NCBI GenBank assembly: GCA_038253945.1
Contig: JBBSGR010000007.1
Span: forward strand, 1 to 64,000
Source: JBBRYW01 sp038253945
Lineage (GTDB): Bacteria > Actinomycetota > Thermoleophilia > Gaiellales > Gaiellaceae
Direction: 5' to 3'
DNA: 64,000 nucleotides
Part shown: in pieces, positions 9,276 through 17,630 of the stretch
Numbering within the stretch: position 1 is the stretch's first letter
Layout of the letters: each line of letters begins with the position of its first letter
Made by a program: the position numbers and the translations under genes
Notes under the pieces: generated by a model
Seen by the model: only the letters and a program-made list of their open reading frames with translations
What the model was told of the DNA's origin: nothing
The model's database searches: none

Positions 9276-10447
9276 GCAGGCGCCAGATGCTCGCGGTAGA
9301 GGCCGCTCTGCACGATCTCCGCGACCAGCGAGGCTACGAAGCGAAGCTCTTCGTCGCTCGTGAAGAAATGAGGCCCGAACCGGAGCCCCGCGTCCGGGCG
9401 GAAGTCGCAGATCACATCACGCTCGTCCAGAGCCCCGTGCACGGCCTCGAACTCGGGCGTCCGCACGGTCACGGTGCCGCCCCGACGGGCCGGATCGGTG
9501 GGCCCGGTGAGCTCGAATCCGGACGTCTCGAGCAGCCCGGCTAGCAGCGCCGTCTGGCGCATCGAGCTCTCGCGTATCCGCTCCACTCCGATCTCTTCGA
9601 TCAGGTCGTAGCCGGCCGTAGCGGCGTAGAGCGCCGGCACGTTCGGCGTGCCGGTCAGGAAGCGAGCGCCGCCGCGCGCATACTCGAGCTCGGGCTCGAA
9701 AGCGAAGGGACGGGCGTGAGCCTGCCAGCCGACCAGGGTGGGGCGGAGCACGTCGGCGAGGTCGGGGCGGACGTAGAGCCACCCGGCTCCCGGGCCGCCG
9801 CAGAGCCACTTGACGCTCCCGCCGACGGCGAAGTCGGTGTCGAGCCTCGTCACGTCGAGCGGAACCGTTCCGACCGACTGGTAGGCGTCGAGCAGCACGA
9901 GGGCGCCTACCTCGTGCGCGCGCGCAATGACGGCCTCGACGTCCTGGATCTCGCCGGTCTTGAACAGCACGTGGCTGACGGGGACGATGAGCGTCCGCTC
10001 GTCGAGCGCCTCGACGAGCGCTCCGAGGTCGCGCGACGCGACGAGCTCGGCTCCGCGCTCGGCTTGCGCCTGGTGCAGATAGCGCACGGACGGAAAGTCC
10101 TCGACCAGGTAGACGATGCGGCGCCGGTCGCCGTCGAAGCGCAGGCACGAGAGGACGACCGCCTCGGCGACCGTCACGTTCTGGTGCATGACGGTGGACC
10201 CCGTGGGGGCCCCGATCAGCCGGCCGACCTGATCTCCGACCGTCATCGGCAGTTCCCACCAGCCCTCGCTCCAGGCACGGGCGCCGCGGGTCTTCCACGC
10301 TTCCGCGTACGCGGCCAGCCGGGACTCGGCCTCCGCCGGCATCGCGCCCAGCGAGTGATTGATCAGGTACGTGGTCTCGGCCAGGATCGGAAACCGATCG
10401 CGGTAGTCGGTCAGGCTCTTCACGCTGGCAGCGACTCTAGTGATCAT
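9272..10447 (-). CDS. class V PLP-dependent aminotransferase, kynureninase-like
   Basis: PLP enzyme of fold type I; 391 residues. N-terminal DYRDRFPILAETTYLINHSLGAMP matches the kynureninase/cysteine-desulfurase-like group, and the PLP lysine is in GGSVKWLCGGPGAGWLYV. The exact reaction (kynureninase, desulfurase or other) is not decided by sequence. ATG 10447 overlaps the stop of the upstream epimerase gene (TGATG), so it is translationally coupled as the last gene of the copper-type operon. A longer frame upstream is read in the epimerase sequence and is not credible. Confidence 0.78.
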   Translation of the reverse strand: MITRVAASVKSLTDYRDRFPILAETTYLINHSLGAMPAEAESRLAAYAEAWKTRGARAWSEGWWELPMTVGDQVGRLIGAPTGSTVMHQNVTVAEAVVLSCLRFDGDRRRIVYLVEDFPSVRYLHQAQAERGAELVASRDLGALVEALDERTLIVPVSHVLFKTGEIQDVEAVIARAHEVGALVLLDAYQSVGTVPLDVTRLDTDFAVGGSVKWLCGGPGAGWLYVRPDLADVLRPTLVGWQAHARPFAFEPELEYARGGARFLTGTPNVPALYAATAGYDLIEEIGVERIRESSMRQTALLAGLLETSGFELTGPTDPARRGGTVTVRTPEFEAVHGALDERDVICDFRPDAGLRFGPHFFTSDEELRFVASLVAEIVQSGLYREHLAPA

Positions 10448-11481
10448 CAGGACAGCCGCTTGAGCAGCCCGAGCGCCCGCTGATCCCAGGGAACACGATG
10501 GGTGACACCCGCCGGGCGGCGAAGGCGCGTCCGGTGCTCGGCGTACCAGTCGTACGTCTCGACCAAGGCGTCGGCGTTCGAGAGCCGGGGCGACCAGCCG
10601 AGCCGGCGCTCGGCCTCCGACACGTCGACGAACGAGTCGCGGTGGGCCGTCTTGTAGTGCCATTCCGCGAGCGGTGACACGCGCAGGAGCTCGAGCACGC
10701 GCAAGGCGAGCTCGGCCGGCCTGGCCGGAATGGGCGTGATGCGGCTGGGCGACCGCGCGTGGTCGATGAGCCTCGCGAGGTCGGAGCGGACCGTCCCGAA
10801 CTCCCGAGCCCCCACGTTCAGGACGGCGCCCGCGACGGGAGCGCTCGCCGAGCGGACGATCGCGTCGACGAGGTCTCGGACGGCGAGGAGCTGGTATCGG
10901 TTCGACCCGTCGCCCAGGACATAGATGCGCCGACCCTCGCGGATCCAGTCGAAGAGGATCTCGAAGACACCGAGGCGCTCCGGCCCGATGAATGTCTTCG
11001 GGCGGAGCGTCACGACCTGAAGACCCCGCCTGCTCCAGGCGCGAGCGACCGCTTCGGCCTGGATCTTCGAGCGGCCGTAGTGGCCCACCCCGACGAGCGG
11101 CGCGTCCTCGCGAATCGGGTGGAACCTGGGGATGCCGTACACGGCGGTCGACGAGATCAGGATCACGCGCGAGACATTCGCGGCGGAGGCGGCGGCGAAG
11201 ATGGACTCGGTCCCGCCGACGTTGACCGATTGGATCGCGCCTCCGGCGGCCTGGATAGGCAGGGCCGCCGCGGCGTGTACGAGCACGTCCGCCCCAGCGC
11301 AGAGCCGGGCTGCGCGTATGGGGTCCCGCACGTCGCCGCCGAGCTCCTCGACCGAGCGCTCGAGCTCCGGGTCGTCGAGCGCCGCGAGGTCGAGCGTGCG
11401 GACGCGGTGGCCGTCGGCGAGCAGCCTGCGCGCGAGGTGCAGACCGAGGAACCCGGCCCCGCCGGTGATCGCCCAGAGCAC
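10447..11481 (-). CDS. NAD-dependent epimerase/dehydratase (extended SDR)
   Basis: Rossmann protein with TGGAGFLGLHLARRL at the N-terminus, the catalytic Ser and YxxxK (HYGRSK near residue 145) and a substrate domain; 344 residues. It resembles the 3-beta-hydroxysteroid dehydrogenase/NDP-sugar epimerase branch of extended SDRs, possibly acting on a sterol-, hopanoid- or sugar-like substrate. The GTG at 11481 lies 4 nt after the CopC-CopD stop; the stop overlaps the aminotransferase start. Why it sits in a copper-type operon is not clear. Confidence 0.78.
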   Translation of the reverse strand: MLWAITGGAGFLGLHLARRLLADGHRVRTLDLAALDDPELERSVEELGGDVRDPIRAARLCAGADVLVHAAAALPIQAAGGAIQSVNVGGTESIFAAASAANVSRVILISSTAVYGIPRFHPIREDAPLVGVGHYGRSKIQAEAVARAWSRRGLQVVTLRPKTFIGPERLGVFEILFDWIREGRRIYVLGDGSNRYQLLAVRDLVDAIVRSASAPVAGAVLNVGAREFGTVRSDLARLIDHARSPSRITPIPARPAELALRVLELLRVSPLAEWHYKTAHRDSFVDVSEAERRLGWSPRLSNADALVETYDWYAEHRTRLRRPAGVTHRVPWDQRALGLLKRLS

Positions 11482-11485
11482 GTCG

Positions 11486-12796
11486 CTACGGGGTGACCGA
11501 GCTCGTGGCGCGCTGCGTAGACGGCCGCGGCGGCGGCTTCGAGTCGACGAGCACCGCAGCGACCAACAGGACCGTCATGCCGACGATGCTCTCCGCGAGC
11601 AGGCTGCGGGAGAAGCCCGGGCCGGGCGGCGCGCCCGCATCCTCCTTGCGCTCGAGCGCCGGGCGGACGACGAAGTGATGGAACGCCCCCCACGCGAGCG
11701 CGAGCGCGACGAGGGCGAGCTTGACGAGCAGGACGCGGCCGTAGTGCTCGTTCCAGAGATCCTCGAGCTGGGGCAGCCGCAGGACGCTCAAGTAGACGCC
11801 TGCCGAGATCACGAGGGCGATCAGAATCGTCGCGAGCTTCGAGAAGCCGACGAACGCACGGCGCCGCAACTCGGGCGCGGCCGGCCAGACGCCGATCGCG
11901 AGGTGGGCGAGGCCGCCGATCCAGATCGATGCGGCCGACAGGTGCACCCAGTCGGCGAGCTCCGAGAGCCACGACGATCGCGCGTCGACGGCCGAGTGGC
12001 CCGAGAGGGACAGCCCGGAGGCGAAACCGAGCGCGATGACGAGAGCCGGAACGAGCAGGATCGTGCGGTCCGTCAGCCAGGAGAGGAAGACGAACGCGGC
12101 CACCAGCGCGTAGCCGAGCGTCATCGCGACGAACGCCGTCCCGAAGCGCGTTCCGTTCGCGAGCGGCGACAGGTCCCCGTAGAGAAGCCGCCCGAACGGC
12201 AGTTGCAGCGCGTCCTCGGCCCGAAGCAAAAAGGCGACGATCCCCGCCTCGATCGTCGCGACCGCACCCAGTCCGGTGAGGACGAAGAAGCGCCGCTCGA
12301 CGGCCGGCGGCAGCGGGCCGCGAAGGACGAGCAGTCGGAAGACAAGTCCGCCGATCAGCAGCGCGAGGGCGAGGAAGTACAACCAGCGGACGACGTGCTC
12401 CGCCGTTGTCGGCCCGCCGGCGCCGTAGGCCTCGGTCGGAGGCGGCGCATTCGCCCTGATCCCGAAGGTGAAAACGCCGGAGACGACGTGACCGTCGGCA
12501 GAGAGCGCGTGCCAGCGCACCGTGTATACCCCTCTGGGAAGCCGGCGTAGCGGCGCCGAGACGGCGCTCGGGCCGTCGCTTGCCGCCGCCCGCGACACCG
12601 GCTTGCCGGCAGCGGTCCACACTTCGATCGAGCTGGGCGAGACCTTGACGTCCTGGTCGAAGCGCAGGACGACGCGCGCGGGCCCATCCGGAAGGCGCTG
12701 CTGGAACGCGGGCGACGCATGCGTGAGCGCCGCGTGGCCGAATGCGGCACCCGGAAACGCGAGCGCGCAGAGAGCGACCGCGCCCAGGCGCCTCAT
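11486..12796 (-). CDS. CopC-CopD fusion, copper-binding/transport membrane protein
   Basis: Signal peptide (residues 1-20, ending FG) exposes His21 as the new N-terminus of a CopC domain (HAALTHASPAFQQRLPDGPA), with the second site in SADGHVVSGVFTFGI; both belong to the Cu(II) site of CopC. From residue about 130 it continues as a CopD domain with about eight membrane segments and conserved histidines (SLSGHSAVDA, WVHLSAASIWIGGLAHL). This YcnJ/PcoCD type fusion is linked to copper uptake in other bacteria. ATG 12796 overlaps the stop of the upstream membrane gene (ATGA). Confidence 0.88.
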   Translation of the reverse strand: MRRLGAVALCALAFPGAAFGHAALTHASPAFQQRLPDGPARVVLRFDQDVKVSPSSIEVWTAAGKPVSRAAASDGPSAVSAPLRRLPRGVYTVRWHALSADGHVVSGVFTFGIRANAPPPTEAYGAGGPTTAEHVVRWLYFLALALLIGGLVFRLLVLRGPLPPAVERRFFVLTGLGAVATIEAGIVAFLLRAEDALQLPFGRLLYGDLSPLANGTRFGTAFVAMTLGYALVAAFVFLSWLTDRTILLVPALVIALGFASGLSLSGHSAVDARSSWLSELADWVHLSAASIWIGGLAHLAIGVWPAAPELRRRAFVGFSKLATILIALVISAGVYLSVLRLPQLEDLWNEHYGRVLLVKLALVALALAWGAFHHFVVRPALERKEDAGAPPGPGFSRSLLAESIVGMTVLLVAAVLVDSKPPPRPSTQRATSSVTP

Positions 12797-13377
12797 CTGG
12801 AGGCAGTGACGGCCGCCTGCGAGAGGTGACCGAAGATGGGGGCGAGATTACGATCGCAGTAGAGCAGCACCGCGAACGCGAGGAGAGTCACCGCCAGCCC
12901 GCCCTGCCAGATCGGGGCTCGCGGCCGGAACGCCCGTCCGACCGGGAAGACGGAGCCGGCGATGGCGGTCCAGCCGATCGCGTGGTGGAGGAATGCCGCA
13001 CGCGAGAAGAGCCAGCCGTTCTGCTCGTGGATGAGGAAGGCGGCGCCGGAGACGAAGAGCGCGAGCGCCATCGTCAGCTCCCAGTACCGACTCTGGAGCT
13101 TACCGCGAGCGAGTCCGAGCTGGGCCGCGCCTGCGGCCATCATGGCTTGCGCCCAGGCGCCGTGGGCAATCATGTGGATGGCCGAGTTCGTGAAGAAGAC
13201 CATCACCGGCCACATGAGCACGCCCATCGCGAACGCCACGCCGGGCCAGAGGTACGCCCGCCAGCGTCGTCGCCGCCAGACCTCGGGGCCGACGACCGCC
13301 TCGGTCAGCAGCAGGAGGCCCAGAAGCAGGAAGCCCGTGCCGAACATCCAGTGGACGTGATCGGCGGGAGGCTGCAT
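12793..13377 (-). CDS. histidine-rich polytopic membrane protein of the copper-type operon
   Basis: About 194 residues with five or six predicted membrane segments. Histidines sit in or near membrane segments (DHVHWMFG, SAIHMIAHGAW, FLHHAIGW), compatible with metal or haem binding. ATG 13377 overlaps the stop of the 91-residue gene (TGATG), which excludes the longer frame that starts inside that gene. Not assigned to a named family; position directly before CopC-CopD suggests a role in copper handling or respiratory copper supply. Confidence 0.6.
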   Translation of the reverse strand: MQPPADHVHWMFGTGFLLLGLLLLTEAVVGPEVWRRRRWRAYLWPGVAFAMGVLMWPVMVFFTNSAIHMIAHGAWAQAMMAAGAAQLGLARGKLQSRYWELTMALALFVSGAAFLIHEQNGWLFSRAAFLHHAIGWTAIAGSVFPVGRAFRPRAPIWQGGLAVTLLAFAVLLYCDRNLAPIFGHLSQAAVTASR

Positions 13378-13652
13378 CAGCGCTCGTCCGCTTCGAGATC
13401 TTCGAACACGCTCGGGGCGACGACGAAGTGGAAGAAGGCGCCGACGAGCATCACGAGTAGGGGCGGCTCGACGACGAGGGTCCAGAAGCCGTGGGCATGC
13501 GGCTCGAGCAAGGCGATCCGGTATGGCTGGACGAGCGCCCAGACGAGGCCAGCGAGCGCGGTCAACGGACCCAGGGCGGAGACGATCAGTAGACGCGGCG
13601 ACCGCCGTCGTGTTGTCTCCCGGCCGACGCTCGTGGCGAGCTGCGTGCTCAT
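13377..13652 (-). CDS. small two-helix membrane protein of the copper-type operon
   Basis: 91 residues: a basic N-terminal tail, then two hydrophobic segments (about 23-43 and 62-80), between them YRIALLEPHAHGFW, and an acidic C-terminus. The ATG at 13652 has an AGAGG Shine-Dalgarno 7 nt upstream and overlaps the stop of the small ORF before it (ATGA). Function unknown; coupling to the downstream membrane genes suggests a subunit or partner. Confidence 0.55.
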   Translation of the reverse strand: MSTQLATSVGRETTRRRSPRLLIVSALGPLTALAGLVWALVQPYRIALLEPHAHGFWTLVVEPPLLVMLVGAFFHFVVAPSVFEDLEADER

Positions 13653-13738
13653 GAGCAAACCTCTTGAGGCTCATGCGGAGCGAGCGACCGACGACCGTAG
13701 GCGTCGCTCCGGCGATTCCAGACCCGTAGCGTGGTCAT
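13649..13738 (-). CDS. 29-residue basic small protein, second tandem copy
   Basis: Encoded by the downstream copy of an 86-bp tandem repeat. Begins MTTLRVWNRRSDAYGRRS and ends HEPQEVCS. Its ATG overlaps the stop of copy one and its stop overlaps the next gene start (both ATGA). A GTGAGG motif lies 7 nt before the start. About two thirds of residues match copy one. It is either a real small protein or a translational relay into the membrane genes; codon changes between copies do not clearly favour synonymous ones. Confidence 0.45.
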   Translation of the reverse strand: MTTLRVWNRRSDAYGRRSLAPHEPQEVCS

Positions 13739-13821
13739 GGGGCAACCTCACGAGGCTCATGCGGAGCGGGCGACCGACGACAGTAGGCGTCACTCCGGCG
13801 ATCCCGGACGCGTAGCGTGGT
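13650..13821. repeat. 86-bp direct tandem repeat, two copies
   Basis: Copies at 13650-13735 and 13736-13821 are in perfect register and differ at roughly a dozen sites. Each carries one complete small ORF plus the stop/start overlap. The period (86 = 3x28+2) is what keeps each copy readable after an ATGA overlap. Confidence 0.85.
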
Positions 13822-13824
13822 CAT
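13735..13824 (-). CDS. 29-residue basic small protein, first tandem copy
   Basis: First ORF of the copper-type operon, in the upstream copy of the 86-bp repeat. Begins MTTLRVRDRRSDAYCRRS and ends HEPREVAP. A strong GAGAGGG Shine-Dalgarno lies 6-7 nt before ATG 13824, the best initiation site in this leader, and the stop overlaps copy two. Strong initiation here followed by ATGA overlaps suggests ribosomes load here and pass down the operon. Confidence 0.5.
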   Translation of the reverse strand: MTTLRVRDRRSDAYCRRSPAPHEPREVAP

Positions 13825-13844
13825 GCGATCCCTCTCATCCCCTC

Positions 13845-13874
13845 AGTCTTGCTCCTGGGACCGACGCCAGTCAA
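13845..13874 (-). promoter_or_regulatory. candidate promoter of the copper-type operon
   Basis: On the minus strand TTGACT (13874-13869) is followed after 18 nt by AAGACT (13850-13845). The -35 is good and the -10 poor. It would start transcription about 15 nt before the Shine-Dalgarno of the first small ORF. Confidence 0.35.
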
Positions 13875-13916
13875 CGGGTAACCCCCCGCGGCTGGTGGCA
13901 GGGGGGTCGAACCGCG

Positions 13917-13922
13917 TACGAT
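13917..13922 (+). promoter_or_regulatory. -10 box of a leaderless gene
   Basis: TACGAT ends 7 nt before GTG 13930, so transcription would begin at or next to the start codon. No good -35 is seen. Confidence 0.4.
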
Positions 13923-13929
13923 CGCCGCG

Positions 13930-14403
13930 GTGACAAGTCGCCCGACTGGCGTGCTCGCGCTCGCTTTCTGTGCTGCGCTTCTGGCAGCGGCGCCAGGTCT
14001 GGCCGCGATCGTGCCCCAGCAGGGAATTGCCGGCATCAGGCTCGGGATGACGCAGACGAGAGTTCGGGCGGTGCTCGGAACCCCGAAGCGGACGGTGCAC
14101 GGGCGAAATGAGTTCGGGCGCTTCACCGAGCTTCGCTACACCGGTCTGCGTGTTTCGTTCCAGGGCAACACCTCGGTATCGAACATCTCGACGACCCGCA
14201 CTTCCGAGCAGACGGCCGGTGCGGTCGGCGTCGGCTCGACCGAGGGGCAGGTGCGCACGCACGTGCGCGGCGTCCACTGTAAGTCCGAGCTCGGCTTTCG
14301 CCACTGCTTCCTGGGGCAGTTTCTCGCCGGTCACCGGGTGACCGACTTCTTCATCCGGCACGGTCGCGTGGCGCGAGTCGACATCGGCTTCGTCATCGAC
14401 TGA
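13930..14403 (+). CDS. secreted BamE/SmpA-like small protein (paralogue 1)
   Basis: 157 residues: signal peptide to about residue 25, then IAGIRLGMTQTRVRAVLGTP, the pattern of the BamE/SmpA-like (BLIP-fold) domain, and a tail with GVGSTEGQVRTHV and two cysteines. Two further genes in this window (39106-39618 and 42431-42958, minus strand) share the same plan: signal, LGM motif, GVGS motif, Cys-Cys. This copy stands alone between the copper-type operon and oligoendopeptidase F. Leaderless start supported by the -10 box. Function unknown; BLIP-fold proteins often bind other proteins. Confidence 0.6.
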   Translation: MTSRPTGVLALAFCAALLAAAPGLAAIVPQQGIAGIRLGMTQTRVRAVLGTPKRTVHGRNEFGRFTELRYTGLRVSFQGNTSVSNISTTRTSEQTAGAVGVGSTEGQVRTHVRGVHCKSELGFRHCFLGQFLAGHRVTDFFIRHGRVARVDIGFVID

Positions 14404-14426
14404 CGCGGTCGACGCCCGGGCTCAGC

Positions 14427-14432
14427 CATAAT
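14427..14432 (+). promoter_or_regulatory. -10 box of leaderless oligoendopeptidase gene
   Basis: CATAAT ends 7 nt before GTG 14440, compatible with a leaderless mRNA. Confidence 0.4.
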
Positions 14433-14439
14433 CCACGCC

Positions 14440-16299
14440 GTGGTGGATGCGGCGCGGACGGCGACGACGAGCGAGGCTCCTCCGACCGACCTTCCCCACT
14501 GGGACGTCAGCGGGGTCTTCCCGAGCCTCGAGTCGGGCGAGTTCGCTGCGGCGTTCGCGCGGCTGGCCGACGAGATCTCCGACCTGGGAGGGCTGCTCGA
14601 CGCGCGTGGAGTCAGCTCCGAGGGCGGCCCACCCTCCGGCGCTGACGCTGCAGCTGCCTTCGACGAGGTCGTCGCACGCCTCAACGCGGTTCTCGACTCG
14701 GCGTGGACGACCGCCGCCTACATCTCCGCGTTCGTCACGACCGACTCTCGCGACGAGGTCGCGCAGGCGCGCGACAGCGAGCTGCGCCAGCATTTCGCGC
14801 TCCTGACGAAGATCGAGACCCGGCTCACCGCCTGGATCGGTGCCCTCGCCGTCGACGACCTCTTGGAGCGGTCGGAGACGGCGCGTGCGCACGAGTACGC
14901 CGTGCGGCGTGCCGAGCAGGCGGCCCGGCACCTGATGCCCCAGCCCCAGGAGGAGCTGGCCGCCGATCTGGATCTCACCGGCGCTTCGGCCTGGGAGAAG
15001 CTGCACGGCGATGTGACGTCGCAGCTCGAGGTTTCCTTCTCGCGGCGGAGCACGGACGAGCCGCAGAACCTGCCCATGAGCGAGATCCGCAGCCTTGCGC
15101 ACGATCCCGACCGCGATCTTCGCCGTCGAGCCTACGAGGAGGAGCTGCGCGCCTGGGAGCGGGTCGCCGTTCCGCTCGCGGCGGCCATGAACTCCGTCAA
15201 GGGCCAGGTCAATACGCTGAGCGGACGCCGAGGCTGGGAGTCGCCTCTCGACGAGGCGCTGTGGGCGAACCGGATCGACCGCGCGACGCTCGACGCGATG
15301 TTCTCCGCGGTGAGGGAGGCGTTCCCCGATCTTCGCCGCTACCTGAGGGCGAAGGCACGCCTGCTCGGATTGCCGGCGCTCGCCTGGTACGACCTGTTTG
15401 CCCCGGTCTCGGTCGGGCCGGCAGACAACGGCCGCCGGGTGTGGGATTTTGCGACCGCCGAGACCTTCATCGTCGAGCAATTCGGTACCTACTCCGAGCG
15501 GATGCGCGCGTTCGGCGAGCGCGCGTTCGGCGAGCGGTGGATCGACGCCGAGCCTCGGGCGGGCAAGTCCGACGGTGCCTTCTGCATGCCGCTCGTCTCC
15601 GACGAGTCGCGGATCCTCGCGAACTACACGGTCGCCTACGGCGGAGTCAGCACGCTCGCGCACGAGCTCGGTCACGGGTACCACAACCTCGTCAAGGCGC
15701 CGTTGACCCAGCTGCAGCGAAGGACGCCGATGACGCTGGCGGAGACGGCCAGCATCTTCTGCGAGACGATCGTGCGCCACGCGGCACTCGCCGAGGCCTC
15801 GCCGCCGGAGCAGCTCGAGATCCTCGAGGGAGCGCTGCAGGACAACACCCAGGTCACGCTCGACACCCTGAGCCGCTTCCTCTTCGAGAGCCGCGTCTTC
15901 GAGGCACGGCGCGGACGGGAGCTCTCCGCCCAGGAGCTCTGCGGCCTGATGCTGGATGCGCAGAAGGAGACCTACGGGGACGGGCTCGATGCGAATCTGC
16001 TGCATCCGTACATGTGGGCGGTCAAGCCCCACTACTACAGCGAGAGCTCGTTCTACAACTTCCCGTACACCTTCGGCCTGCTGTTCGGGCTCGGGCTCTA
16101 CGCCCTCTACCAGCAGGACGCCGATTCCTTCCGGGCGAGCTACGACGACCTGCTCGCCTCTACCGGCTCCGCGGATGCGGCCACGCTGGCCGCCCGCTTC
16201 GACATCGACGTGCGGACGCCGGAGTTCTGGCGGGCGAGCCTCGGGATCATCCGCGAGGACATCGATCGCTTCGAGGCGCTCGCGGCGTCGGCGGCCTGA
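14440..16299 (+). CDS. pepF: oligoendopeptidase F-type M3 metallopeptidase
   Basis: Zinc peptidase that cleaves short peptides, probably in the cytosol (no signal peptide). The HExxH zinc motif is HELGH at residues 408-412 within STLAHELGHGYHN, and the third ligand region is MTLAETASIFCET. N-terminal helical domain, then the M3 catalytic domain with YSESSFYNFPYTFG near the C-terminus. Length 619 residues, normal for PepF. GTG 14440 is supported by a leaderless-type -10 box. Confidence 0.9.
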   Translation: MVDAARTATTSEAPPTDLPHWDVSGVFPSLESGEFAAAFARLADEISDLGGLLDARGVSSEGGPPSGADAAAAFDEVVARLNAVLDSAWTTAAYISAFVTTDSRDEVAQARDSELRQHFALLTKIETRLTAWIGALAVDDLLERSETARAHEYAVRRAEQAARHLMPQPQEELAADLDLTGASAWEKLHGDVTSQLEVSFSRRSTDEPQNLPMSEIRSLAHDPDRDLRRRAYEEELRAWERVAVPLAAAMNSVKGQVNTLSGRRGWESPLDEALWANRIDRATLDAMFSAVREAFPDLRRYLRAKARLLGLPALAWYDLFAPVSVGPADNGRRVWDFATAETFIVEQFGTYSERMRAFGERAFGERWIDAEPRAGKSDGAFCMPLVSDESRILANYTVAYGGVSTLAHELGHGYHNLVKAPLTQLQRRTPMTLAETASIFCETIVRHAALAEASPPEQLEILEGALQDNTQVTLDTLSRFLFESRVFEARRGRELSAQELCGLMLDAQKETYGDGLDANLLHPYMWAVKPHYYSESSFYNFPYTFGLLFGLGLYALYQQDADSFRASYDDLLASTGSADAATLAARFDIDVRTPEFWRASLGIIREDIDRFEALAASAA

Positions 16300-16304
16300 T
16301 CGAC

Positions 16305-16766
16305 TTGCGACGTCCACGGATCTCGGTCTTGGTTCTCGCTATCGCGGGCCTCGCCGCCGCCTTAGGCGCGGGCGCGAGTGCGATCGCCTCCAAAAGCGCA
16401 CCTCCGCCTACGCCGCTCTCGCCGGCACAGGGGGTGACGCTCCCCCAGGGCAAGCCGGTCACGTTCCGGGTTAGAGACACGGCGGGGAAGCCGAACTACG
16501 TCTGGGTCTACGTCTCCCGCTCGCCGAAGCGCGGCAGGGACGGAACCTTCCCGATCGAGCGCCGTGTCGACTTCGGGAAGGCGAAACCCGTGCGGCGCGG
16601 ATCGACGACGTACGAGTTCAGGCCGAAGTACTACGACTTCGACTGGATGAACAAGCCGGGCAAGTACTACTGGCAGCCGAGCCGGACCGACTGCGGCTAC
16701 AAGCCGAAGAACTTCGGCGACTGCGAGAACGAGGGCCCCATCCGCTCGTTCACGCTCAAGCCGTAG
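16305..16766 (+). CDS. small secreted beta-domain protein
   Basis: About 153 residues from TTG 16305, 5 nt after the pepF stop. A basic start (MRRPRIS) and a hydrophobic stretch to AIAS form a signal peptide; then a proline-rich linker and an Ig/fibronectin-like domain with PLSPAQGVTLPQGKPVTFRV, ending in a two-Cys segment (RTDCGYKPKNFGDCENEG). No Shine-Dalgarno, so the start is uncertain. Function unknown. Confidence 0.55.
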   Translation: MRRPRISVLVLAIAGLAAALGAGASAIASKSAPPPTPLSPAQGVTLPQGKPVTFRVRDTAGKPNYVWVYVSRSPKRGRDGTFPIERRVDFGKAKPVRRGSTTYEFRPKYYDFDWMNKPGKYYWQPSRTDCGYKPKNFGDCENEGPIRSFTLKP

Positions 16767-16802
16767 CCGGCCGGCGCCGAGACGGGGTCCGCTAGCCGAG
16801 GG

Positions 16803-17341
16803 GTGGTCGAGGCGAGCCCCACGATTCGAGGACCCCTCGTGCTCGGGGTGGGTGTCGAGCGCTTGCACTTTCGCACCGCGCGTGAGCACGGGGACGGCGT
16901 GAGGACGGCGTTTCGCGCCGAGCAAGCGAGGATTCTCGGACACGTCCGCGGGGGCGTGTGCGGCAGACGGGCGGCACATCGCTATCCGAGGCCCTCACGA
17001 AGGGTGACCTGGACATCCACGTCCGCGTGCCGGCCGAGGACTTCGCATCCGCCCGCGACGCACTGGCGCAGATCTACGAGCGGTACTGCCTCGAGATGTG
17101 GACGCCCGGCTTCGCGACGTTCGTCATGCCTAATGCCCCGATTCCGACAGGGGTGGCGCCTACGGCGATCGGGAGCGGGCACGACAGACGCTTCGTCGCA
17201 GCCTGGGAGCGGCTCGCGCGCGAGCCGCGGCTGCTCTGCGAATACAACACGCTGAAGCGTAAGCACGAGGGCACCGCGAACTACGAGGGGTATCGGGCCG
17301 AGAAGTCCGCGTTCTTCACCCGCATAACGAAGGAGTCCTGA
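16803..17341 (+). pseudogene. GrpB-family nucleotidyltransferase-fold protein, frameshifted
   Basis: The C-terminal part (from about 16958) reads TGGTSLSEALTKGDLDIHVRV and EYNTLKRKHEGTANYEGYRA, clear GrpB family sequence. The expected N-terminal helix (FRAEQARILGHVRG) lies in a different frame just upstream, and the C-terminal frame has a stop (16883) in that stretch. A single indel near 16950-16962 would restore one protein. The upstream limit is not certain. It may be a decayed gene or a base error. Confidence 0.6.
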
Positions 17342-17630
17342 CGGATAACGAGGCAGGCTTGTCCCAGCAGCTCGGCCGATCCGTAGAAGACTTGACAGCC
17401 GGTGGGGTCGGCGGGTCGGACGGCGAGTGGGCAGGCGCCGACGCGGCGATGACGAGAGCCGAGAGAGCTGCGCTAGGTCGCGGGATGGTGAAAGCGCCAA
17501 GCGGGTGGAAGGAAAGTCTCAGGTGCAGGGCGTGGTCGAGCGGGCGCTTCCACACCAGTTTGCCCCTCGCGACGGTCGTTCGTAGGCGCGGAAGCAAATT
17601 CCTAACAGCCGTGCCCTACCATCGCCGGCA
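17342..17630. other. 289-bp intergenic stretch, no gene seen
   Basis: A frame is open on the plus strand but its translation has no family likeness and no start signal. The only signal is TACCAT at 17617-17622, 8 nt before the next ATG, a probable leaderless-type -10 box. Confidence 0.5.
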
